This document shows, in pieces, positions 7,876-14,633 of a stretch of DNA of 64,000 nt. Source of the stretch: Apopatosoma sp963618495 (lineage in GTDB: Bacteria; Bacillota; Clostridia; Oscillospirales; CAG-272); contig CAVESF010000002.1 in assembly GCA_963618495.1 (NCBI GenBank), forward strand, positions 42,835 through 106,834, read 5' to 3'. The position numbers were made by a program, and so were the translations under genes. Every line of letters starts with the position of its first letter. The first letter of the stretch is position 1. The notes beneath the pieces are model-generated. The model was not told the origin of the DNA. It saw nothing but the letters and a program-made list of their open reading frames with translations, and searched no databases.

Positions 7876-8406
7876 ATGTCACAAACACTTGGTGAAAGAA
7901 TAGCAAACTTAAGAAAAAAGGCAGGACTTACGCAGGAGGAGCTGGCAGAGAAGCTTGGCATATCTCCGCAGGCTGTTTCAAAATGGGAAAACGATATCTC
8001 TTGTCCCGATGTCATGAGTATTCCGGACTTGGCAAAAATCCTCGGAGTGAGCACCGATACGCTTCTCTCGGGTGAGGCGGTGGCGCCTGTTTCATATGTT
8101 CCCGCAGAGAAGCGCAAGAAGATAGACGATATGTTTATGCGCCTTTTGCTCACGGTTGACGACAGCGACGGCGACAATGTGAAAATTAAGATAAATCTGC
8201 CGCTTAGTGTGGTCAAAACAGCACTTGATGCGAACATGGTTTCTTCTGTAGTCAATATCGGAGATAAAGCAAAGCTCAAGGATGTAGATATGAACAAAAT
8301 AGTTTCGCAGATTATTGAGATGGCAGAGAAAGGTCTCATGGGCAATCTTATGGAGATGGATGTCGGCGGCGAGGACAAAGTTCATATGGAATTTTTCGTG
8401 GAGTAA
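7876..8406 (+). CDS. XRE-family transcriptional regulator with SHOCT/YvlB-like C-terminal region
   Basis: This 176-residue protein has a Cro/C1 HTH at residues 1-65 (LTQEELAEKLGISPQAVSKWE) with the STDTLLSGE ending typical of the family. The C-terminal half (about 105-176, KIKINLPLSVVKTALD ... EDKVHMEFFVE) resembles the small SHOCT-like/YvlB N-terminal domains of envelope-stress genes, a weak recognition by eye. It probably controls its own operon and the divergent gene. The next small gene follows after three bases and shares features of this C-terminal region. Confidence 0.72.
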   Translation: MSQTLGERIANLRKKAGLTQEELAEKLGISPQAVSKWENDISCPDVMSIPDLAKILGVSTDTLLSGEAVAPVSYVPAEKRKKIDDMFMRLLLTVDDSDGDNVKIKINLPLSVVKTALDANMVSSVVNIGDKAKLKDVDMNKIVSQIIEMAEKGLMGNLMEMDVGGEDKVHMEFFVE

Positions 8407-8409
8407 GCC

Positions 8410-8658
8410 ATGAAAATCAAGATAAAAGATGGGAATAAAACCATCGGCTTTTCTTTGCCGAATATGTTTATTCTCGGGTCGCTCGGCGCGAATTTAATCA
8501 CGCGTGAGATAAATAAGAGCAACGCGAAAAAAGGCATACCCACGCGCGTATCGGCGCGCGAGATGCGAAAGATATTTCGCGCGCTCCGCCGCATGAGGAG
8601 AAAAGGAAAGCCAATTCTCGAGATTGAGGTCGGGGAAGATGTGAAGATAGTGATTTGA
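8410..8658 (+). CDS. Small basic protein coupled to the XRE regulator
   Basis: The 82-residue protein is not confidently recognised. It begins MKIKIKDGNKTIGFSLPN and has a very basic central segment (RALRRMRRKGK). It ends in a beta-like stretch (EIEVGEDVKIVI) that parallels the end of the preceding regulator (MDVGGEDKVHMEFFVE). The three-base spacing after the regulator, the Met start and the terminator immediately downstream support a real gene. It may be a regulatory partner of the XRE protein. Confidence 0.6.
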   Translation: MKIKIKDGNKTIGFSLPNMFILGSLGANLITREINKSNAKKGIPTRVSAREMRKIFRALRRMRRKGKPILEIEVGEDVKIVI

Positions 8659-8664
8659 TAAGAG

Positions 8665-8695
8665 AAAAACAGGACTGCGTCGCAGTCCTGTTTTT
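8665..8695. terminator. Bidirectional terminator after the XRE/small-protein pair
   Basis: A perfect 15-bp inverted repeat around a single T has arms at 8665-8679 and 8681-8695. The core is AGGACTGCG / CGCAGTCCT with five As and five Ts at the ends. It is nearly identical to the hairpin at 5950-5980. Confidence 0.88.
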
Positions 8696-8761
8696 GCAGT
8701 GGTGTTTTTTTGATTATCGGACTTTTATATGAAGCAAAGTGCGCAAGGGAGATATATTCAG

Positions 8762-8802
8762 AACGGCAGAAAACCTTAAAATAAAGGATTTCTGCCGTTT
8801 TC
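8762..8802. terminator. Hairpin at the downstream edge of the restriction-modification cassette
   Basis: An 11-bp stem (AACGGCAGAAA 8762-8772 / TTTCTGCCGTT 8789-8799) encloses a second short stem (CCTT/AAGG). The T run is on the plus-strand side and is weak for the leftward nuclease gene, so its terminator role is uncertain. Nothing else is seen in 8696-8858. Confidence 0.45.
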
Positions 8803-8858
8803 TTATGCCTGCTTTTTGCTTAAATCTGCAAACAGATGCTGAAGTGAGCAGTGCACAA

Positions 8859-9953
8859 TTAAATATCACTCTTGCGGCGGTTGCAATCTGCGCAAAGCAT
8901 TTGACAGTTTTCCGGGATTGTCTTGCCGCCCTTGCTCCACGGGGTAATGTGGTCAGCCTGCATTTCTTCAATTTCAAAATGCTTGTCGCATTTCGGACAG
9001 ATACCTTTCTGCCGTTCGTATGCAGTCCGCGCCATTTTAGGAGTAAACGCGCGAATGCTTAAATGCTTTTCGTTGCCGTCAAGCAGATATTCATAAATGC
9101 CTTTCTGATTGCTTACGTCCTCATCGTCAAGCAGTTCAACAATGCGCTTTTCATATGCTTTGGGGTCATGTGCGGCGGTGCCGTATTTGTTGTAGAAAAT
9201 GCCCCAATCAAGCCCGGACATTAGCTTTTTACGGAATGTTGGGAATGTAGCCTTTACCCAATTTATAACGGTTTGAAAATACAGCCACAGTTCATTGCAG
9301 TTCGTGTCATGTTGGTGCTGTGACATATAATCTTCAATTTCGATACCGTCACGGGCGGCAATCCATTTGATAGCGGTTTCAAGGTAGTTTTGACGGATTG
9401 CGCTGCCGCTTAAATACTCGCCTGCAATCTGATATGCGGGGCATTGGCTTTTGCTGAAATACTTCTTTGCTTCGGTCAGCCATTCGCCCGTATAGATCGC
9501 GTTTCTTAATTCCTGCGCGGTTAGCTGTTCGCCTGCAATATTGATGATCTTGAACCAGTCAAGTTTTTCTTTGTCTGTACCCTCGCAAATGTAAATCATC
9601 AGCTTATAGTCAAGAATCTGTTCTTGCTCTGTGTCGGTCAGATTGTGAAAAGCTAAATGATCTATTGAAAAATCGCCGTTGACGTATTGGCAAATACTGA
9701 TTGTCCTTTGCTGTCCGTCAAGCAGTTCAAAGTTGCCGTTATCGCCCTTTACCCAATACATAACGTTCAAAGGGAATTGCTTTGTAATGGTTCGGATAAC
9801 TTCATCACGCTGTTTGTCTTTGTAAATGAATTCACGCTGAAAGGCGGGGCGAATGTTCAGCTTGCCGCCGTACCCTACAACGCCGTTTTCTGCGCTGTCC
9901 ACATATCCGGCAACAACGTCACGGACAGGGACTTCATGCAGATCAATTTTCAT
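8859..9953 (-). CDS. DUF262 domain protein with C-terminal HNH nuclease
   Basis: The 364-residue protein has an N-terminal DUF262 (ParB/Srx-like, GmrS-type) domain with RPAFQR at 35-40 and the nucleotide-binding motif DGQQR at 79-83. A helical middle follows. An HNH domain fills residues 312-364 (CPKC, ADHITPWSKGG, N, LCADCNRRK), with the paired CxxC and catalytic DH in place. GmrSD-like proteins cut modified DNA in an NTP-dependent way. Here the 11-bp overlap with an adenine methylase suggests the nuclease half of a restriction-modification or related defence unit. Its base composition differs from the flanking core genes, consistent with transfer. Confidence 0.85.
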   Translation of the reverse strand: MKIDLHEVPVRDVVAGYVDSAENGVVGYGGKLNIRPAFQREFIYKDKQRDEVIRTITKQFPLNVMYWVKGDNGNFELLDGQQRTISICQYVNGDFSIDHLAFHNLTDTEQEQILDYKLMIYICEGTDKEKLDWFKIINIAGEQLTAQELRNAIYTGEWLTEAKKYFSKSQCPAYQIAGEYLSGSAIRQNYLETAIKWIAARDGIEIEDYMSQHQHDTNCNELWLYFQTVINWVKATFPTFRKKLMSGLDWGIFYNKYGTAAHDPKAYEKRIVELLDDEDVSNQKGIYEYLLDGNEKHLSIRAFTPKMARTAYERQKGICPKCDKHFEIEEMQADHITPWSKGGKTIPENCQMLCADCNRRKSDI

Positions 9954-11034
9954 TTGTATTCACCTGCTTTCGTTGTATTAGTACACGGGCATAAAGTTGC
10001 TTACCGTTCAGTATGGCTTTTGCAAAATCATATTCATTTGCGCTGCCGCTGTTAAGAACGCCAACAATAGAAAATTGTTTCGGATTGTGCTTTGTCATAA
10101 AAGTAATAGGCACACCAATAACCCCGTAATAGTCACATGGAATATCTGCCGTTTTACTGACTTCTATTGCGTCGAAATTATCATATTTCGGATATTTTTC
10201 CGGCGTGTATTGCCTAAATAACGTCATATCTTCATGACGGCGTTCTGTATCAAGGTTTGTATACCAACAGATATTTCCCATTCTGCGCCATTTTTGCCCG
10301 TTTTCATCAATCTTAAAATCTGTTTTCTTTTCCTCGTAACTGTCAGGAACCTTGAACCAATAATGCCCACTATTACAGCCGAGCCATACCTTATCAGTCA
10401 TAAATAAAGGTAAAATTTCTTTGTATTTTACAGCGTTCAGATTTCCGATAATTAGGAAATTTTTGTTATGCGCAATTAACAGTGCCATATAATCACGGAA
10501 CAGTGAAAAGGGCGGGTTAGTTACTACAATATCGGCTTCTTTCAGCAGTTCAACGCATTCAGGACTGCGAAAATCGCCGTCCCCGTCAAGCAGGGTCATT
10601 GTATTTTTCTTGTTGCGCATAAGATATTCAACGTCTGCAAGGTCTATGCGCCCGTCCCCGTTTTCGTCTGTGACTTCGGTTATTTCCACCTTATAGGGCT
10701 TGCGTTCGCTTTCTTCCTGCACCGGGGTGCTGTTTGCAGACGGCACAAAGGAAAGCTGCCCGCCGTTATCAACGTAATATTGAAATTCCTTGCCCGTTAC
10801 GGGTGATGCAGCAAAACAAGTTGTTATTAGTTTTTTCAAACCCAAAGCATTGAAGTTCATTGCAAAGTATTTGAAAAAATTGCTTTCGTATGGATCATCA
10901 CAATTACAAAGGACAGTTTTGCCCTTGAAATGGTGTCTGTAATGCTTCAATTCGCTTTCTACAAGTGAAAGCTGTGTATAAAATTCGTCCTGCTTGTTTC
11001 GTGCAGAATCGTTTAGGTTGCTATTTCCTGCCAT
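9943..11034 (-). CDS. EcoRI-family adenine-specific DNA methyltransferase
   Basis: This 363-residue protein matches the EcoRI_methylase family: N-terminal KQDEFYTQLSLVESEL, CNCDDPYESNFFKYFAMNF near residue 43, catalytic NPPF at 173-176 (TNPPFSLFRDY), and later FLIIGNLNAVKYKEI. It should methylate N6 of adenine in a specific site. It is somewhat longer than M.EcoRI. An insert at 123-134 (DENGDGRIDLAD) has the exact spacing of an EF-hand/dockerin calcium loop. Its ATG starts one base after the stop of an XRE remnant and its end overlaps the nuclease gene, forming a compact cassette. Codon use is more AT-rich than its neighbours. Confidence 0.88.
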   Translation of the reverse strand: MAGNSNLNDSARNKQDEFYTQLSLVESELKHYRHHFKGKTVLCNCDDPYESNFFKYFAMNFNALGLKKLITTCFAASPVTGKEFQYYVDNGGQLSFVPSANSTPVQEESERKPYKVEITEVTDENGDGRIDLADVEYLMRNKKNTMTLLDGDGDFRSPECVELLKEADIVVTNPPFSLFRDYMALLIAHNKNFLIIGNLNAVKYKEILPLFMTDKVWLGCNSGHYWFKVPDSYEEKKTDFKIDENGQKWRRMGNICWYTNLDTERRHEDMTLFRQYTPEKYPKYDNFDAIEVSKTADIPCDYYGVIGVPITFMTKHNPKQFSIVGVLNSGSANEYDFAKAILNGKQLYARVLIQRKQVNTNEN

Positions 11035-11035
11035 A

Positions 11036-11158
11036 TTATTCGCCGCCTTTCTTAATTTCTACAATATCGTCAAGCCCGCAATTCAAGGCGGTTGCAATCT
11101 TTGCAAGACTATCAATTGCGACAGGTTCGCCCTTTTTTCATTCGGCTTTTGCCATGAT
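11036..11158 (-). pseudogene. Decapitated XRE controller gene upstream of the methylase
   Basis: Read leftward, codons from 11137 to 11036 give KKGEPVAIDSLAKIATAL and NCGLDDIVEIKKGGE, then TAA. This is the C-terminal third of a small Cro/C1 (HTH_26-type) regulator. An in-frame TGA (11138-11140) and the loss of the recognition helices show that its 5' part is gone. Upstream the sequence runs straight into the stop codon of the LRR gene at 11161. Its stop lies one base before the methylase ATG, the arrangement of a restriction-modification controller. Confidence 0.65.
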
Positions 11159-11160
11159 TT

Positions 11161-13584
11161 TTATTTTTCTTTCAGAGGGCTCCATGTGTAATATTCGCGC
11201 CTTGAGAACTGCTCGGCAAACGAGCCTGCCATTCCTTTTACCGTGAGATAGCGGAAGCGATAAGCCGTAGTTTCATTGCCTGAGGAATCTGTTCCCGTGA
11301 CCTTGGAAACGAATGCCTTGGTTGAGACCACTTCCACACTCTCGGGAAGCGTGACGGAATTTATAAGATATTTATTGAAGAATTTGAAATCATGGATTCT
11401 CTTTACCGTATCGGGAAAAACGATATCGGAGGACATGCCGTTATACTGGATGAGGATTCCGTCGCCTGCGACGATGAAATCTTCCTTATTATCCTTGAGC
11501 CACGGCGTCTCATAGAAAGCATTTTCGCCGATGTAGGCGGTATTTTTCGGAATATCAATCCCGGCAAGACGTCTGCACTCATAGAAGGCATAATCCGCGA
11601 TGATACGCAGGCTCTCAGGCAGAGAGATGCTTGTCAGCTTATTGCACTGATAGAAAACATTAGAGCCGATATATGAGAGATTGCCTGCCTCAAAAGTCAC
11701 GCTTGAAAGCGCGCCGCATTCGGCAAATGCACCGTCCTCTATGCGTTCGATGCGGGCGGGAATTACCACGCTCTCGATGGAATCGCAGGTGCGGTAAGCA
11801 TATGCGGGAACAGAGGTGTTTTCGCTGCCGAGCACGAAATCGCGGAGGTTTCTACAGCCGCTGAAAGCAAACTGCGAAATCCTGCGAAGCTCGGAGAACT
11901 TCGGTACATTCACAAGCGAGGTGCAACCGGCAAAAGCGGACTGACCTATCGCCGTGATGCTGTCTGCAAGCACTACATCAGTGAGCTTGGTGCAGTTTTC
12001 AAATGTATTTGCGGGGATTTCGTCTATTTTGCAGAGAAGCTCGACCTTTGTCACATTCGTATCGAAAAGTATGCCTCTGCCGAGGGATTTTACCGTCGCG
12101 GGGACTGTAAACGATGTGAATTTATCGCAGTTGCCGAAAGCATAATTGCCGATGGAAGTGAGCGCCTCGGGGACGGTGAAATCGGCAAGCTCATTGCAGT
12201 TATAGAGCGCATATGCGCCGATGGATTCAAGATTCGGCGATACGGACAAGTCGGAAAGGGCGATGCATCCCGAGAAAATATATGCGGAAAGGCTCTTTGC
12301 CGCAGGGATGTCGGCTTTTTTCAGCGCGGAGCATGAAGCAAAGGCGAAAATGCCGATATCGGGAGTATTCGGGAACGATATTTCCGTAAGAGAGGTGCAC
12401 GAACTGAAAGCATATGAGCCTATTTTACGGAGAGCCGGATAAGAAACGATTTTTGCGAGCGCATTGCAGTTATAAAAGGCAAACTGTGATATCTCGGTAA
12501 CGCCCTCGGGAAGATCTATCTCGGCGAGTGCCTTGCATCCGTCAAAGGTGCCTATCGGAACGACTGTCATATCGGAGGGCAGGGTAGCTTTCTTGAGATA
12601 GGGACAGTTTTTGAAAACGGAAGTGCCGAGCGAAACGCCTGCGGGAAGCTCTATCTCGGCAAGCGGGGTGGAGCAGAAAGCGAAGCTTTCTATCGTTTTA
12701 AGCGAGGAGGGAATCTTCATTTCTGTGATATCGGATGCATAGAATGCGCTGCCGCCGATGGAGATAACTCCCTCGGGAAGATTTATCTTTTTGAGCACGG
12801 CGCCGGTAAAAGCACCCTCGCCGATATTTTTCACGCCTGCGGGAACGGAATATTCGCCGCTATTGATGCGCTTGCCCATAGGATAGGAGATAAGCTTTTC
12901 CATATCGCGCGAGAAAAGCACACCGTCAACCGATGTATAGGCTGTATTTGCGGAATTTACCTCAAAGGCATTTACCTTGCCGCAACCTGCAAAGGCACCG
13001 TAGCCGATGTCGGTAAGCGACGCGGGAATGACTGCGGAGAAAGCATCCGCGCTTGTTCCGCAGTTATAAAAAGCATGGGAACCGAGCGATGCGAGAGAGG
13101 AAAGCCCGGATATATCAAAGGCAAAAGCGGAGCATCCGGAAAATGCGCTGTCCTCTATGGTTTTCAGGGAAGAGGGGAAAGCGAAGTTTTTCAGCGCCGT
13201 ACAGCCGTAAAAGGCATCGGCAGCTATAGTCTCGAGCCCGTCTTTTACAAAGCGGACGCTTTCAAGCTTGGTACAGCCTGCGAAAGCGCCGTTTCCGATG
13301 GTTTTCACATTGCCGGAAAGCTCTATTTCGGCAACGGAAGTATTGCCGGCGAAGGCACCGGCACCGATGGCGACAACGGTATATCTGCCGTCAATTTTAT
13401 TTATTGACACCGAGGTCTCCTTGCCATTGTAGGCGGTGATTGTAGCCCTCTTGCTGCTGTCGAGCGTGAACTCATACAGGCTGTTTGTGCTGGTCTGCGT
13501 ATCGTCTGCGAAAAGCGGAACTATACTGCAGAGAAGCAGGAGAGCGATGAGCATTATTGCTGAAAAGCCGATAGTTTTTTTCAT
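11161..13584 (-). CDS. Secreted BspA-like leucine-rich-repeat protein
   Basis: The 807-residue protein has a signal peptide (1-26). Most of the remainder is more than twenty LRR_5/TpLRR repeats of about 23 residues (for example SIGNYAFGNCDKFTSFTVP and IGSNVFYQCNKLTSISLP). One non-repeat island of the NxxYxSxDGVLFSRD type lies near 225. BspA-like proteins sit outside the cell and mediate adhesion or protein binding in gut and oral bacteria. No LPXTG, dockerin or transmembrane anchor is visible at the C-terminus. A sigma-A promoter lies upstream. Its 3' end directly abuts a truncated foreign gene. Confidence 0.88.
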   Translation of the reverse strand: MKKTIGFSAIMLIALLLLCSIVPLFADDTQTSTNSLYEFTLDSSKRATITAYNGKETSVSINKIDGRYTVVAIGAGAFAGNTSVAEIELSGNVKTIGNGAFAGCTKLESVRFVKDGLETIAADAFYGCTALKNFAFPSSLKTIEDSAFSGCSAFAFDISGLSSLASLGSHAFYNCGTSADAFSAVIPASLTDIGYGAFAGCGKVNAFEVNSANTAYTSVDGVLFSRDMEKLISYPMGKRINSGEYSVPAGVKNIGEGAFTGAVLKKINLPEGVISIGGSAFYASDITEMKIPSSLKTIESFAFCSTPLAEIELPAGVSLGTSVFKNCPYLKKATLPSDMTVVPIGTFDGCKALAEIDLPEGVTEISQFAFYNCNALAKIVSYPALRKIGSYAFSSCTSLTEISFPNTPDIGIFAFASCSALKKADIPAAKSLSAYIFSGCIALSDLSVSPNLESIGAYALYNCNELADFTVPEALTSIGNYAFGNCDKFTSFTVPATVKSLGRGILFDTNVTKVELLCKIDEIPANTFENCTKLTDVVLADSITAIGQSAFAGCTSLVNVPKFSELRRISQFAFSGCRNLRDFVLGSENTSVPAYAYRTCDSIESVVIPARIERIEDGAFAECGALSSVTFEAGNLSYIGSNVFYQCNKLTSISLPESLRIIADYAFYECRRLAGIDIPKNTAYIGENAFYETPWLKDNKEDFIVAGDGILIQYNGMSSDIVFPDTVKRIHDFKFFNKYLINSVTLPESVEVVSTKAFVSKVTGTDSSGNETTAYRFRYLTVKGMAGSFAEQFSRREYYTWSPLKEK

Positions 13585-13631
13585 TGCTTTTTTTGCCTTT
13601 CGTGATTTACTTTATAAAAATAGTTAAATAT

Positions 13632-13660
13632 ATAATATCATAAAATCCCGTGTTTTTCAA
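13632..13660 (-). promoter_or_regulatory. Promoter of the BspA-like gene
   Basis: On the minus strand, TTGAAA (13660-13655) and TATTAT (13637-13632) are separated by 17 bp, about 50 bp upstream of the start codon. Confidence 0.6.
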
Positions 13661-13695
13661 GTACCCAAAGCAGAATATATGTTTATAAATTGTAA

Positions 13696-14049
13696 CTATT
13701 GTCTTTTTGCGGCGAAAAATGTCTTTATTCCGCAGAGAGCGATAAGTGCGCCGAAAATCTTTTCAAGCAGTGTCACATCGGCATTTCTGACTGCGGCAAA
13801 GCCGAGAAAAGCTCCGCAAAAACCGAAAATGCCGCATATGAGCACCGTCTGAATGCGCAGCTTCCGCCGAAAAAAGTGGACGACGGCGGCGCACGCGGAG
13901 GACACGTTGAAAAACATGAGATTTATGCCTTGGGAAGTGACCTGCGGGATATTTCTGACAAGGCGCAGATAGAGTATCAGCAGACCTCCGCCGCCTACAC
14001 CCGTGGCGGAAAGCGCCGCGGTGAGAAATGCGGCGAGGAAATCAAGCAT
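13696..14049 (-). CDS. TauE/SafE-type exporter, C-terminal half-protein
   Basis: The 117-residue protein has four hydrophobic segments and resembles one repeat of TauE/SafE anion exporters (GVGGGGLLILYLRLV; GINLMFFNVSSACAAVVHF). Full-length members have two such repeats in one chain of about 250 residues. The gene has its own AGGAGG Shine-Dalgarno and ATG seven bases after the upstream stop. The split therefore looks genuine, with the two halves probably forming a heterodimer. The substrate is unknown; sulfite or organosulfonates are typical. Confidence 0.75.
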   Translation of the reverse strand: MLDFLAAFLTAALSATGVGGGGLLILYLRLVRNIPQVTSQGINLMFFNVSSACAAVVHFFRRKLRIQTVLICGIFGFCGAFLGFAAVRNADVTLLEKIFGALIALCGIKTFFAAKRQ

Positions 14050-14058
14050 ATGTGCCTC

Positions 14059-14454
14059 CTATTTGCGAAAAATCAGCGATATGCCGCCATAGACCATAAT
14101 GGCGGCAAAAATTTTTTTGAGCAGAGAAGTTTTTATATAAGAGAGGGCGAAAGCGCCCGCGATACCGCCCAGCACGGCGGGAAGCATATAGGGAAGAGCG
14201 TCGGAAAACGAAAAAGCACCGGATGAGAAATACAGAAAAGCAGATGAGAGCGACATGATAAGCACGCTTATCACGGTCATCGCGAAGATATCCTTTGCAT
14301 CGTATTCATCGTTTTGCGCATACATGCGGGAGAGCATGAAGTATATGACTATGCCGCCGCCCATTCCGAAAAGTCCGTTTATCGCGCCCGCGGCAAGCGA
14401 ACCGAGCAGAAAAGGAAGTATTTTGCCAAGGCTTTTTCCGAGCTTTTGTATCAT
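14059..14454 (-). CDS. TauE/SafE-type exporter, N-terminal half-protein
   Basis: This 131-residue protein has four hydrophobic segments and the motif GAINGLFGMGGGIVIYFML, the usual glycine-rich signature of a TauE/SafE repeat. It is the first gene of the pair with the half-exporter at 13696. Together they equal one normal exporter. The ATG is preceded by a modest purine-rich site (AAGGAGCG further upstream). Confidence 0.75.
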   Translation of the reverse strand: MIQKLGKSLGKILPFLLGSLAAGAINGLFGMGGGIVIYFMLSRMYAQNDEYDAKDIFAMTVISVLIMSLSSAFLYFSSGAFSFSDALPYMLPAVLGGIAGAFALSYIKTSLLKKIFAAIMVYGGISLIFRK

Positions 14455-14489
14455 ATTTGACTTCGCTCCTTAATATTTTTATTTTAATA

Positions 14490-14518
14490 TTGTATTTTAT
14501 AATATTTTGTGCTATAAT
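14490..14518 (+). promoter_or_regulatory. Promoter of the ftsK-tmk operon
   Basis: TTGTAT (14490-14495) and TATAAT (14513-14518) are 17 bp apart, with a leader of roughly 110 nt before the FtsK start. Confidence 0.6.
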
Positions 14519-14633
14519 TATCCTGTTATACTATATATTGCGAAAGTCCGTCCGATTATCGCGGCGGTTATCATACGAATTCACGATTTCATATTGCCTT
14601 ATGGCAAACGATTTTATGCAAGGAAGGTAAAAA

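Noticed and set aside
13696..14454. Frameshifted single TauE gene
   Set aside because: The second half has its own AGGAGG and ATG after a clean stop, so two genes are more likely than one broken gene.
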